Shown: piece after piece, positions 32,677 through 42,154 of the stretch
How positions within the stretch are numbered: the stretch's first letter is position 1
Layout of the letters: each line of letters starts with the position of its first letter
Notes under the pieces: model-generated
The model's database searches: none
Told to the model about the DNA's origin: nothing
Seen by the model: the letters and a program-made list of their open reading frames with translations, nothing else
Made by a program: the position numbers and the translations under genes
Source: Wenzhouxiangella sp. XN79A
Lineage (GTDB): Bacteria > Pseudomonadota > Gammaproteobacteria > Xanthomonadales > Wenzhouxiangellaceae
DNA length: 62,291 nucleotides
Direction: 5' to 3'
Assembly (NCBI RefSeq): GCF_012272825.1
Contig: NZ_JAAWWS010000121.1
Coordinates: 1 to 62,291, forward strand

Positions 32677-34767
32677 TCAGCGAACGCGGACCAGCGCGCC
32701 GCGCTCGATCAGCGCATCGATGTCCAGGCTGCCGGAAAAGAGCTCGGCGTCGCGCGCCTGCCGGTCGTACCCGACCCAGGCATCGCGGCCGGCCTGCTTG
32801 GCCTCGTAGAGCGCGGCGTCGGCGATCTTGATCGCGACAGCGAAGTCGGTGGCCGGGTCCTCGCCGAAGGCCAGCGGCGCCACGCCCATCGACACGGTCA
32901 GCCGGATCGTCTCGCCATCGACGTCGAAGGCGGTGGCGCGCACCGCCTCGCCCAGCGCACGGCAGACGCGATCGGCATCGGCCATGGCCTGCCCGGCGGC
33001 CAGCCACAGGAACTCTTCGCCGCCCCAGCGGGCCAGCACGTCGTCGGGTCCGGCGGCGTCGCGCAGCACGTCGGCGAAGCGGGCCAGCACGCGATCGCCG
33101 ACCGGGTGGCCGAAGCGGTCGTTGATGCCCTTGAAGTCGTCCAGGTCGACCAGCACCAGCAGCGCCGGTGATGCCCGGAACACTTCCGGCAGGCCGGCGC
33201 CGAGCAGGCCGCGCACGAAGCGGCGGTTGGCGAGCCCGGTCAGTTCGTCTTCGCTGCTGTGACGGTGCAGCAGCGTATTGGCCTCGGCCAGGGCCTTGCG
33301 CTGGACGTCGATCTCGGCATTCTTTTCGGCCAGCATCCGGTTGGCCCGGGTCCGCAGCCGCAGCGTACGCGCCATCAGCACCAGGAACAGCACCAGCAAC
33401 GCCACGCCCACGATCAGGCCCCAGCGGATCAGGCCTTCGCGCGCCGTCTCGGCCTGCAGCGCGGCCAGTGCGGCTTCGCCTTCCAGCCGCACCCGTTCCG
33501 ACTCGGCCAACTCGCGCTCCCGCCGCTCCAGGTCGAAGGCCGTCTGCAGCTCGGCGACCCGGGCCTGGGCATCGGCCGAGGCCAGCTCCTCGGCCAGTTC
33601 GCGCCACTCGCGCATCCGGGCCAGCGCGTCCGGATACCGGCCCAGCGCTTCGAGGTTGTCGACCAGCGACCGGTACAGCTCCAGTCGCTTCGGCTTGATG
33701 TCGGCCTCGCGGAACAGCGCCAGTGAGCGCTCGAAGGCCTCGGCCGCCTCGGCCCGACGCTCGAGGTCCACCAGCACGTCGCCGACGTTCTTCCGGGCGA
33801 TCGCCAGCGAGGCGGTGTCGCCGTTGGCGCGGTTGAGTTCGGCGGTCTTCTCGAAGGTCGCCAGGGCGGCGTCGAGCTCGCCCTGCTCGTGCTGCATGTA
33901 GCCCAGGTTGTTGGTCAAGGACGCACTCGGCCGCCCCTGCTGCTCGGCAATCGCGATCCCGGTCTCCAGCGCGGTCATCGCTTCGCCCGGCCGATCCAGC
34001 TCGACCAGCGCGGCGGCCAGGTTGGAGTAGGCGCCCGGCGTGTCCCGGTGCTCCGGGCCGAACGCGTCGATCGCCTGCCGGGAAAAATCGACGGCCTGCT
34101 CGTAGTCTTCGAGATAGATCGACAGCGCGCCAATGTTGCGCAGCAGGTTCGGCGACGGCCCGTCCTCGGTCTGCTGGTAGCGGGCATAGGCTTCGAGCAT
34201 GGCCTCCAGCGCCACGTCGAGCTTGCCCTGCTGCGCCCGGGCAACGCCGAGTGCGGTCATCAGGTTGGCGCGCTCGTCGAGCGCCCGGCCGGAGGCCAGG
34301 TCATCGGACGCCAGGTACAGCGCTTCGGCTTCGGCAAAACGACCGCGATCGACCTCGATGTTGCCCATGGTCTGGATCAGGACCGAACGTTCATTCAGAT
34401 CCGCCACCTGGTCGACCAGGGCGGCATAGGCCCGTTCGGCGGTCTCCTGGAAATCGGGATTGCGCGCGCGACGGGTGACCTCGACGGCCGCACGCAGTAC
34501 GCGGGAGCGGAACGCTGCCGGCAGGTCGGGTCGATCGATCAGCGCCTCGACCTCGCCACGCGTGGCCGCGAAACCGTCGCGCTCGATGCGTTCGGCCAGG
34601 GCCTCCAGGAACGTGTCCCGCTGGGCCTGCGTCGACTGCGCGCTGATGGCCGGCTGGCTCGGCGGTTGCGAATCGTCGACCGGCGCTTGCTGCGCTCGGG
34701 CCGCGGTCACGGCGCAGGCGAGCAGCAACGAGGCCAGCGCAGCGGCCAGGATGCGATCTCCGATCAT
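32677..34767 (-). CDS. Exported-sensor TPR-GGDEF diguanylate cyclase
   Basis: A 696-residue inner-membrane protein. A signal peptide (LASLLLACAVTAARA) precedes a periplasmic TPR region (about residues 50-420, for example NLGYMQHEQGELDAALATFE), a coiled coil, one transmembrane helix (LIVGVALLVLFLVLMA, about 455-475), a second short coiled coil and a GGDEF domain (DELTGLANRR to the C-terminus). The active-site loop is RWGGEEF, competent for cyclic di-GMP synthesis. The RxxD inhibitory site five residues before it is absent (GPDD), so product inhibition is probably weak. The periplasmic TPRs probably sense a protein or peptide. Confidence 0.93.
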   Translation of the reverse strand: MIGDRILAAALASLLLACAVTAARAQQAPVDDSQPPSQPAISAQSTQAQRDTFLEALAERIERDGFAATRGEVEALIDRPDLPAAFRSRVLRAAVEVTRRARNPDFQETAERAYAALVDQVADLNERSVLIQTMGNIEVDRGRFAEAEALYLASDDLASGRALDERANLMTALGVARAQQGKLDVALEAMLEAYARYQQTEDGPSPNLLRNIGALSIYLEDYEQAVDFSRQAIDAFGPEHRDTPGAYSNLAAALVELDRPGEAMTALETGIAIAEQQGRPSASLTNNLGYMQHEQGELDAALATFEKTAELNRANGDTASLAIARKNVGDVLVDLERRAEAAEAFERSLALFREADIKPKRLELYRSLVDNLEALGRYPDALARMREWRELAEELASADAQARVAELQTAFDLERRERELAESERVRLEGEAALAALQAETAREGLIRWGLIVGVALLVLFLVLMARTLRLRTRANRMLAEKNAEIDVQRKALAEANTLLHRHSSEDELTGLANRRFVRGLLGAGLPEVFRASPALLVLVDLDDFKGINDRFGHPVGDRVLARFADVLRDAAGPDDVLARWGGEEFLWLAAGQAMADADRVCRALGEAVRATAFDVDGETIRLTVSMGVAPLAFGEDPATDFAVAIKIADAALYEAKQAGRDAWVGYDRQARDAELFSGSLDIDALIERGALVRVR

Positions 34768-34839
34768 CGAGCGTTCCTGTCGACGGCAAGGCAGGCAGTC
34801 TAGCCGGGCGCGAACGATTCGACCAGTTCGGCGCGTCGA

Positions 34840-36384
34840 TCAGAACAAGGACGGCTGGCGCCGATCCACCGACTTCCTCTTCGGCCGCTGCTGCGGGCGC
34901 AGGCCGGCGCGGCGGCTGCCGAGTTCATGCTGCACGCGGTCGGCCTCCTGCCGGAAGCCGGCGCGCTTGCGAAACGCACCGATCCGGGCCCGCGCCTCGC
35001 GGGCGGCGGTCTCGTGGGCGACGATCGGCGCAGGATAGTCGCCGGCGCCCAGCGCTTGCCGTTCGTGATCGGAAAGCCGCCACGGCTCGAAGATCGCCGG
35101 CACCGGCAGCCGCGCCAGCTCCGGGACCCAGCGGCGCACGAATGTACCGTCCGGGTCCTGGTCCTGCGCCTGCTTGACCGGGTTGTAGATGCGCAGCGTG
35201 TTGATGCCGGTGGTGCCGTTCTGCATCTGGCACTGGTTGAAGTGGATGCCGGGCTCGTAGTCGGTGAACATGCGGGCCAGGTGCAGCGCCGGCTCGCGCC
35301 AGTGCAGCCACAGGTGATAGCCGGCGAAGCTCATCAGCAGCGCGCGCATGCGGAAGTTCAACCAGCCGGTGGCGGTGACCCAGCGCATGCACGCGTCGAT
35401 CAGCGGATAGCCGGTGCAGCCGGCTTTCCAGGCCTCGAAGCGGGCTTCGTCGAAGTCCCTTTCGCGCATGCCGTCGAAGCCGCGGTGCACGTTCTCGAAC
35501 TCGATCGCCGGGCGCTGCTCGAGCTTCTGGATGAAGTGGCAGTGCCAGTGCAGGCGCTGGTCGAACGGGTTCAGCGACGCCGCCCAGCGCTTTTCGCCCG
35601 CCTCCCGGGCCTCGGCGCGCCGAGCGCGGGCGGCCCGGACGATCGAACGCAGCGACAGCGTGCCGTAGGCGATGTGCGGGCTGAGCCGCGAGCAGGCGGT
35701 CTCGGCGCTGTTCGGGCTGGAGATGCCGCCGCGGTAGGCAACGGCGCGACGATGAAGAAAGTCGTCCAGCACGGCCCGTCCTTCCGCGAGGCCGCCGGGC
35801 TGGCGGCCGGGGCACGGGGTCACGTCGAAGGGCGGCGCCGCGTGGAAGGCCGCTCGAACGCTCTCGGCAGTGACCACCGGCGTTTCGAGCAACCGTTCGA
35901 GTCGCCCGGGTACCACCGGCGGCGATTCGGCCATGAACGTTTCCCAGCGGCGAGCCCAGCCGCTGCGGTCGCGCAGGCCCCTGGTTACGCCGAACTGCGG
36001 TACCTCGCAGACCTCGATGCCCTGTTCGCGCGCCCAGGCCCGCACGGCCCGGTCGCGGGCGAAGGTCCAGCCGTTGCCGGTTTCCTCGTGGGCGTGGATG
36101 GCGGCCACGTCGAAGCGCTCGGCCAGCGAACGGAACACCTCCAGCGCCTCGCCGACGCGGAGCAACAGGCCCTGTCCGCGCGCGCGCAGCGCGGCGTCGA
36201 GGTCGACCAGGGAGTCGGCGATGAACTGCTGGTGGCGACCGGCCGCGTCGGGCTGGCGCCACAGCGCCGGCTCGACGATATAGACCGGCAGCACCGGCCC
36301 GCGCGCCGCCGCCTCGGCCAGCGGTCGGTGGTCCTCGACGCGCAGGTCGCGCTTGAACCAGACCAGCCGGACGCGCCCGCTCAC
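34840..36384 (-). CDS. Photolyase/cryptochrome family protein
   Basis: A 514-residue flavoprotein. The N-terminal antenna domain starts [16 protein letters not shown]; the FAD domain follows with [60 protein letters not shown] and [20 protein letters not shown]. It repairs cyclobutane dimers by blue light or acts as a photoreceptor. GTG at 36384 was chosen because it sits directly before the antenna domain and overlaps the DUF2256 stop (GTGA). The open frame extends far upstream, but that part is repeat sequence. DUF2256 neighbours are typical for this photolyase group. Confidence 0.93.
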   Translation of the reverse strand: MSGRVRLVWFKRDLRVEDHRPLAEAAARGPVLPVYIVEPALWRQPDAAGRHQQFIADSLVDLDAALRARGQGLLLRVGEALEVFRSLAERFDVAAIHAHEETGNGWTFARDRAVRAWAREQGIEVCEVPQFGVTRGLRDRSGWARRWETFMAESPPVVPGRLERLLETPVVTAESVRAAFHAAPPFDVTPCPGRQPGGLAEGRAVLDDFLHRRAVAYRGGISSPNSAETACSRLSPHIAYGTLSLRSIVRAARARRAEAREAGEKRWAASLNPFDQRLHWHCHFIQKLEQRPAIEFENVHRGFDGMRERDFDEARFEAWKAGCTGYPLIDACMRWVTATGWLNFRMRALLMSFAGYHLWLHWREPALHLARMFTDYEPGIHFNQCQMQNGTTGINTLRIYNPVKQAQDQDPDGTFVRRWVPELARLPVPAIFEPWRLSDHERQALGAGDYPAPIVAHETAAREARARIGAFRKRAGFRQEADRVQHELGSRRAGLRPQQRPKRKSVDRRQPSLF

Positions 36385-36536
36385 CGCAGCACCTCGTCGG
36401 CGGTCTTGTTGCGGTTCCGCCGACACCGCTCGGAGCAGTAGCGCACCTCGTCCCAGCAGTCGCGCCACTTCTTCCGCCACGCGAACGGGCGCTGGCAGAC
36501 CGGGCAGATCTTGGTCGGCAGATCGGACTTCTTCAT
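36381..36536 (-). CDS. DUF2256 zinc-ribbon-like small protein
   Basis: A 51-residue basic protein. [20 protein letters not shown] and [11 protein letters not shown] supply a C-x2-C...C-x3-C zinc site typical of DUF2256. The ATG at 36536 was chosen because the family starts with a few residues before the first CxxC; the open frame upstream is repeat sequence. Genes of this family regularly precede photolyase/cryptochrome genes; a role in light-dependent repair is inferred from that. Confidence 0.9.
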   Translation of the reverse strand: MKKSDLPTKICPVCQRPFAWRKKWRDCWDEVRYCSERCRRNRNKTADEVLR

Positions 36537-36596
36537 GGCGCGAAGTACACCACGCGACCCTGAAACGAGGATGAAGCCGTGCGGCAAACAAAACCT

Positions 36597-36957
36597 GATT
36601 ACGCACGTTTCTCCGCCGGCGCTTGCAGGAAACTGGAGAACAGAAAGCAAGGCCCCTTCGAAAGCGCTTTTTCGCCCCGATTCGACTGTTGGGCGCTTGC
36701 GCGCAAAGAGCAAGGCCGGATCGACGGAATGGGCGGCTCAGGCCTTCGCCCGCAAGCGGCCTCCAACAGTCGGGGCGTTGTTCCGGGTGCTCATCAAAGC
36801 CACCAGCACCTATTGGAGGGCGCTTGCGCGCGAAGGGTGGACGCCTCTGAAGCCCTTCGCGCGCAAGCGCCCAACAGGCGGTCTTTCTGCCGGTCCGGCG
36901 TCGGGCTGGAATCTCGCTTGGGATGGAAACCCGTCCTTCGAATCCGATCGGATGATC
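36597..36957. repeat. Structured dispersed repeat, copy 2 (expanded)
   Basis: Homologous to 27794-28047 from end to end: same opening GATTACGCACGTTTCTC, AGCAAGGCCCC block, GGGCTGGAATCTCGCTTG block and a GATGATC end. It is about 107 bases longer because the central inverted repeat occurs twice: arms 36686-36706 with 36745-36769, and 36813-36837 with 36853-36878. The second pair is closer to copy 1. Expansion by duplication of the hairpin is the simplest explanation. Confidence 0.8.
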
Positions 36958-37056
36958 CAACGGCTCGCCTGTATCACCTCCATCGCCTGCCGCGATGCTC
37001 CGATGCCAGGACGCTACACAACCGTGGCTGAGATTCATGCGTAAGCAGGAACAAAA

Positions 37057-37084
37057 AAGGGCGCGACCCGAAGGCCGCGCCCTT
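37057..37084 (-). terminator. Rho-independent terminator of the beta-helix gene
   Basis: On the minus strand AAGGGCGCG (37084-37076) pairs with CGCGCCCTT (37065-37057) around a CCTTCGGGT loop region, followed by TTTTT. It lies 42 bases after the stop at 37126. Confidence 0.9.
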
Positions 37085-37125
37085 GACTCCATCCCGGCGT
37101 GCGGGAATTCGTCGGTCGTACTGTG

Positions 37126-38817
37126 TTACGGGGCGTCGCGATCCAGGCCGACCGTCCAGCCCTTGGTCCAGTCGTCGCCCTGGCTCGGAACGGCACCGGC
37201 GTAGTTGACGTTGTCGAAGAACGAGTCCGTGAACGGCACCGGAGCGACGTTCAGCGCCGGCGAGCCCGGCATCGGGATGTAGTTGTTCAGCATCGGGTCG
37301 GCCTGGACGTTGCCCAGCTGGCCCAGAACGAAGTCGGAAACCAGGAACGGGTCGCCGGCTTCATCGTCGAAGGCACCGCCGCCGCAGTTGCCGATGATGT
37401 TGTTGTTGAAGGTCAGGTTTTCGGAGTTGTTGAAGGTCGACTCCTGATCGATGTCGACACAGGCATCGCCGAAGCCGGTCACGATCGAGTTGGCAATGGC
37501 CACGCCGGTGCCTTCGCGGATCAGCCAGCCGGTGTCCTGCGCGCCGATGAACGTCGCGTTGGCAATGAACGGCAGGGCGCGCGGCAGCGAGTCGTTGGCG
37601 TCGCCGTTGTTGTCGGCTTCGATGCCCTGGTCGCCGTCGTCGGTGTACTGCTTGGCTACCAGGTACTGGACTTTGCCCTGCCAGCCCTGGGTCCAGTCGA
37701 GGCTGTCGTCACCGATGCCGGTCAGGACCAAGCGCTTGGCGTTGGCCGTGCCGCCGAAGAATTCGATGCCGTCATCCGTGTTCAGGTGAACCTGAACGTA
37801 CTCGATGGTCGTGCCACGACCGACGCCCTGGAAGGCGATGCCGTTCAGCTCGTTCTCTTCGTTGAACAGGATGCCGGCGTTGGAAACGATCAGGTAGCGG
37901 AACACGCCGCTGCTATCGTCCGGATCGTTGCCGCCGTAGGTGCCGGAGTTGCCTTCGCCCTGTGCGGTGCAGACCTCGACACCCTCGGCGCAGCCGTTGA
38001 TCGGCGCGAAACCGTTGACCACGACGCCGCCCCACTCACCACGGCCCTGGGCCAGGAAACCGCGCATCACGATCGGGTTTTCCTGGGTGCCTTCGGCGAA
38101 GACCTTGCCGCCCTGGGCGACGATGAAGGTGTCGAGATCACCCAGCGTACCGCCGACCAGCTCGGTGTTGGGCTCGATCGTCACGGAACCACCGTTGCCG
38201 ATGACGAACTGACCCTGGATCAGCCAGGTGGTCTCGTTGGTCAGGGTGATGTCGTCGGTGATCGGATCGCCGCCACCGATGATGCACGAACCTTCAACCG
38301 GGCCTGCGCTGGCGAAGTCCGGGCAGCCGGAGAACACTTCGTCGACCACGCATTGGGTGCTTTCGGTCAGGCTGGTGAAGGTCGTGGTGCCGGTGCCATT
38401 GGCACCGTCGAATTCGAGCACGGCTTCGTTACAGCTATTGAACGTCAAGGTCCCCGAACCCCAGGCGCTGCTGCTCGGCGAGCCGAGATCCGGTGTTGCG
38501 AAAGCTCCGCCGGCGAATTCCAGGAACTGCAGCGAAGCCGTGTTGGTGTCGCGGTCGATCTGGGCGGTGTTGGAGATCAACCACAACGGGTTCCCATCCT
38601 CGTCGTAGGTGAACCATTCGACCAGAACCGCCGGAGCAAAATCGCCAGCCGGCGCGCGGTTCTCGAGAATGTCGATGATCAGACCGCGGCTACCGCCATC
38701 GACATCGCCCCAGTTGCCGGCAAACGTATCGTTGACGACGAACGCGTGCGCGGACGGGGCGCAGATCGCGGCGCCGGCGGCCAGCACAAGTGCGTTGCGC
38801 TTGAAATTGTTGAACAT
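37126..38817 (-). CDS. Secreted beta-helix-like protein linked to the TonB-dependent receptor
   Basis: A 563-residue protein with a signal peptide (NALVLAAGAAICAPSAHA). The first 170 residues contain a WFTYDEDGNPLWLI segment and paired Cys. From about 200 on, a parallel beta-helix-like pattern runs through VTIEPNTELVGG, IVMRGFLAQGRGEWGGVVVN, IEYVQVHLNTDDGIEFFGGT and LTFNNNIIGNCGG, with Asn/Asp-rich turns. It is likely a surface or periplasmic binding or glycan-interacting protein. It follows the TonB-dependent receptor gene by 134 bases and ends at a strong terminator, so it closes this transport locus. Confidence 0.8.
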   Translation of the reverse strand: MFNNFKRNALVLAAGAAICAPSAHAFVVNDTFAGNWGDVDGGSRGLIIDILENRAPAGDFAPAVLVEWFTYDEDGNPLWLISNTAQIDRDTNTASLQFLEFAGGAFATPDLGSPSSSAWGSGTLTFNSCNEAVLEFDGANGTGTTTFTSLTESTQCVVDEVFSGCPDFASAGPVEGSCIIGGGDPITDDITLTNETTWLIQGQFVIGNGGSVTIEPNTELVGGTLGDLDTFIVAQGGKVFAEGTQENPIVMRGFLAQGRGEWGGVVVNGFAPINGCAEGVEVCTAQGEGNSGTYGGNDPDDSSGVFRYLIVSNAGILFNEENELNGIAFQGVGRGTTIEYVQVHLNTDDGIEFFGGTANAKRLVLTGIGDDSLDWTQGWQGKVQYLVAKQYTDDGDQGIEADNNGDANDSLPRALPFIANATFIGAQDTGWLIREGTGVAIANSIVTGFGDACVDIDQESTFNNSENLTFNNNIIGNCGGGAFDDEAGDPFLVSDFVLGQLGNVQADPMLNNYIPMPGSPALNVAPVPFTDSFFDNVNYAGAVPSQGDDWTKGWTVGLDRDAP

Positions 38818-38951
38818 GATGTCTTCCTCTGCAGTGGTGAGTGTGACTCGAAACAGCGGGCGTACCCGGTCATGCTAGGACTGCAGAGAGTAGGGGCGGC
38901 CGATTTCAACCAAATGACCCTGCCATTGCAGAAACATGACAGGCGCCGCGC

Positions 38952-41900
38952 TCAAAGGAAATCGTAGGTGATCCCGATGCTCGCGGTACGGCCGTTGCGA
39001 TAGCGTTGGGTGGTTTCAGGTCCCTGCTTGATCTCGAACTCCGCGTCGAGCAGGTTGCCGAGCTTGGTCTTGAACGACCAATGATCACTCCATTGCCAAC
39101 GGAACACGAAATCCATCGTGCCGGTCGGCTGCTCCTTCTTGTCCGGCGCACCCAGCACGCCTACCTCGGTGATCCGCTCGCCGACGTAGTTGAACAGCAG
39201 GGTAGCTTCGATGCCGACATCCTCATCGTCGTAGCCGAGTTGCAGGTTCGCGATGATCGGTGACTGGCCCTGCAGCGGCCGCGAGATCTCGGTCAGGATG
39301 CCCTGGTTCTCGGGCAGGATCGAAATTTCCGACTCGATCACCGACAGGTTTCCGGCGACGTAGAAGCGCTGGAGCCAGGAACGCCCGCCGAACCAGTCGC
39401 CGACGAAACCCAGCGTCTTTCGAGCCTCGAGTTCGATACCGAAGTTTTCCGCTTCATCGTTATTCGTGAAGCTCAGACGCTGCTCGACGCCCGGCTGGAC
39501 GGTCAGCTCGATCGGCTGATCGATGAGCTTGTAGAACACCCCGAACGAAACCAGCTCGTCCTGTGCCGGATACCATTCCCAGCGCGCGTCGAGGTGCTGG
39601 ACGCTGGAGGGAACGAGGTTCGGGTTGCCGACCACCTCCCGCTCGAGGATCGGGTCGGTGAATGGCGAGTCCGAGAGCTCCTTGAAGTCCGGCCGGATGA
39701 TCGTTTCGGCATAACTGACCCGAAGCTGCTGGTTCTCGGTGATGAACCAGGTCAGCGATGCGGCCGGGAACAGGTCCTGCTCACCGAGGTTCGACTCCGA
39801 TTCCACCGCATCCTGTTCGAACAGGCTGAAGGTCCGGACGTTCTGCGCCCAGTCCTCGACGCGCAGCCCGCCGGCGATGCGCAATCGCTCCCAGAGGGTG
39901 AAATCGAGGTTCGCATAGTAGGCCTCGATGTCCAGCGAGGCCGCGTAGTTGTCGCTGTTTCGTGTAATCTCGAGCAACCGGGCACCGTCCGGACCGATGT
40001 TCTCGGGCGCCAGGATATCTTCCAGGGACTGCGAACGCCGGTCCTCCTCGCTGATGTTGAAGATGTCATCGAACGTGAATCGCCGAATGGTGGACTGGCG
40101 TTGCTTGTCGACGTTGCGGTAGCCGAACTTCAGCTTGGCATTCAGCCACCCTCCCGCTTCGAACGGTAGCTCGAAGTCGGCGCCGTAATCGATCGCTTCA
40201 TCGTCCAACTCGGTATAACGACGAATGTTCGAGTCGGCGCGGCGGGAGAAGATGAAGCCCGCCTCGTCATCCGGGTCATAGCGATACCGGCGACTGTCCG
40301 GCGTGCTCAGCGACGCGGCAGAGTCGGAGTAATCCCACTCCAGGCGAGCGCTGTTCAGGAACGGGAGCACGTGCGCGCCCTCGATCTGCATCGTGAACAG
40401 CTCGCGCTCTTCCCACTCCAGCTCGCGGAAGCGAATGATGCCATCCTCGTCGAGGTTGAACCCGGTCTGCTCGACGGTCTCGTCCTCGGTCTGGCGCAGC
40501 AGCATGGACGTCACGTCGATCTCGTGAAGGTCGCGGTAGTTGACCCCGGCGGTAAGGAAGCCGCTGAGGCCGATCGTCCGCGTGGTGCGGATCAGGTCGA
40601 AGCTGTCATTGGAACGCAGCGAGCCGTCACCGAGTGGAATGAAGGTCTGGCGAAGCTCATTGCGCGTTCGCCACGAGTCGTCCCAGAGAATCGAGCCGTT
40701 CGCGCCCAGCTCCCAGTCGCTGCCGATCTCGAACCGTTTTCCTCCCTCGATCGATACGCCGACATCGGGCCCGATTTCCTCTCGATCGACGTCATAGACG
40801 TTGGGCAACGACTCCCCGAGCGCTTCGAGCTCTTCGGCGGTCAGACCGTCAGGAGTGAACGTGGATCGAAGCGGCGGCAGCTTGGTGCCGTCGGCAATGA
40901 TCTCGGCGATCGCCGCGGGGATGTCACGCGTGCCGTCGTCGAACCCGGTCCAGTCGCGCCCGCCGCCGGCGTAGGTCAGACCGTCCTTGAAGGTCGTGCC
41001 CTCGCGGTAGCCGCCCGACAGCTCGATGGAGAAGAAATCCTCTTCCGGAATGCCGCGCGTGCGGATTTCGACCACCCCACCGCCGAAGTCGCCGGGCATG
41101 TCCGGCGAGTAGCCCTTCTGGACCAGGATCGAGCGGATGACGCCGGTCGGGAACAGGTCCAGCGGGACGACCTTGCGGGTCGGGTCCGGGCTGGGGACGT
41201 TGGCGCCGTTGACCAGGGTCGACGAATAGCGCTCGCCCAGGCCCCGGATGTAGATGAACTGGCCGTCGACCAGGGTCAGGCCGGTGACGCGAGACAGGGC
41301 GCTGCCGACGCTCGAGTCACCGGACCGGGAGATCTGCTCGGCGCCGAGGACGTTGGCGACGCTGGCGGTCTGGCGCTGCTCTTCGATGACCGAGCTCAGC
41401 GAGCCTTCGATGAACGGCTCGACGACCACGAACTCGGCCAGCTCCAGGCCGGCCGGTGGCAGCTCGAAGTTGCGTTCGGTCTGCGCATCGGCGGCGATCT
41501 CCACACCCTCGATCGTGCGGGTGGCGAACTCGCTGTGCAGCACGGACACGGAGTAGGTGCCGACGGGCAGGTCGATGCGGAATCGACCCTCGTCGTCCGT
41601 GCGCGCCTCGACCGGCGTGCCGGAGACGAACAGGCGGGCGTCGACGACCGGGCTGCCGTCTTCCGACGAGCGGACCTGGCCGACCAGCACGCCCTCGCCT
41701 TCGACCTCGATCGTCGCGGCCGGCTGCGGCAGCGCGCTCTCGTCGAGTGGCATCGACGACTCGAGGCTGACGAAGGCCCGGCGCGATTCGCCTCGGAGCG
41801 TGACGATGACCTGTAGCAGTTCACCGGCCCGGAGGGTCAGCGGCAGGGCGGTCAGCGCCAGCGCGTTGTCGAACACGGTCAGGCGTGTCTGGCCGGCGGA

Positions 41901-42149
41901 AACCGATACGGACCAGCTGCCGTTCTCGTCGCTGCGACCGGCGGTCTCACCGATCCTGAGGTTCAGGTCCGGCACCGGCCGGCCGTTTTCGAACACCAGC
42001 ACCGAGACCCGGGCCGGCGGCCCGGCCGATTCGGCGATGGCCGATGTCGCATCGTCCTGTGCCGAGACCATGGATGCAGCCATCGCCAGCAGCAGGACAG
42101 CAGCCCATCGCAACAGCGACGGCGAACGGAAGCAAGGTGTCGAGGTCAT
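38952..42149 (-). CDS. TonB-dependent outer-membrane receptor with N-terminal carboxypeptidase-regulatory-like domains
   Basis: A 1065-residue protein with a signal peptide (WAAVLLLAMAASMVSA). Residues about 30-110 and 125-195 look like beta-sandwich regulatory domains (VLVGQVRSSEDGSPVVDARL, GTYSVSVLHSEF). The plug follows (VANVLGAEQISRSGDSSVGS, FIYIRGLGERYSSTLVNGAN, DMPGDFGGGVVEIRTRG), then a 22-strand-type barrel ending in ITYDFL, a usual outer-membrane C-terminus. The substrate is unknown. ATG at 42149 is 5 bases after the TPR gene stop, so it is coupled to the TonB/ExbBD genes upstream. Confidence 0.94.
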   Translation of the reverse strand: MTSTPCFRSPSLLRWAAVLLLAMAASMVSAQDDATSAIAESAGPPARVSVLVFENGRPVPDLNLRIGETAGRSDENGSWSVSVSAGQTRLTVFDNALALTALPLTLRAGELLQVIVTLRGESRRAFVSLESSMPLDESALPQPAATIEVEGEGVLVGQVRSSEDGSPVVDARLFVSGTPVEARTDDEGRFRIDLPVGTYSVSVLHSEFATRTIEGVEIAADAQTERNFELPPAGLELAEFVVVEPFIEGSLSSVIEEQRQTASVANVLGAEQISRSGDSSVGSALSRVTGLTLVDGQFIYIRGLGERYSSTLVNGANVPSPDPTRKVVPLDLFPTGVIRSILVQKGYSPDMPGDFGGGVVEIRTRGIPEEDFFSIELSGGYREGTTFKDGLTYAGGGRDWTGFDDGTRDIPAAIAEIIADGTKLPPLRSTFTPDGLTAEELEALGESLPNVYDVDREEIGPDVGVSIEGGKRFEIGSDWELGANGSILWDDSWRTRNELRQTFIPLGDGSLRSNDSFDLIRTTRTIGLSGFLTAGVNYRDLHEIDVTSMLLRQTEDETVEQTGFNLDEDGIIRFRELEWEERELFTMQIEGAHVLPFLNSARLEWDYSDSAASLSTPDSRRYRYDPDDEAGFIFSRRADSNIRRYTELDDEAIDYGADFELPFEAGGWLNAKLKFGYRNVDKQRQSTIRRFTFDDIFNISEEDRRSQSLEDILAPENIGPDGARLLEITRNSDNYAASLDIEAYYANLDFTLWERLRIAGGLRVEDWAQNVRTFSLFEQDAVESESNLGEQDLFPAASLTWFITENQQLRVSYAETIIRPDFKELSDSPFTDPILEREVVGNPNLVPSSVQHLDARWEWYPAQDELVSFGVFYKLIDQPIELTVQPGVEQRLSFTNNDEAENFGIELEARKTLGFVGDWFGGRSWLQRFYVAGNLSVIESEISILPENQGILTEISRPLQGQSPIIANLQLGYDDEDVGIEATLLFNYVGERITEVGVLGAPDKKEQPTGTMDFVFRWQWSDHWSFKTKLGNLLDAEFEIKQGPETTQRYRNGRTASIGITYDFL

Positions 42150-42154
42150 GTCGG

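Larger units (their letters stand above)
36537..37125. other. Gene-free stretch holding repeat copy 2 and a terminator
   Basis: About 590 bases upstream of the DUF2256 gene and downstream of the beta-helix gene. The only contents I can support are the dispersed repeat (36597-36957) and the terminator at 37057-37084. The photolyase operon promoter should be at 36540-36600; no strong consensus is visible. Confidence 0.75.

Noticed and set aside
34840-37092. Single 750-residue frame over photolyase and its upstream region
   Set aside because: The N-terminal 236 residues are translated repeat copy 2 and the DUF2256 region in the wrong frame; the photolyase domain begins at GTG 36384.
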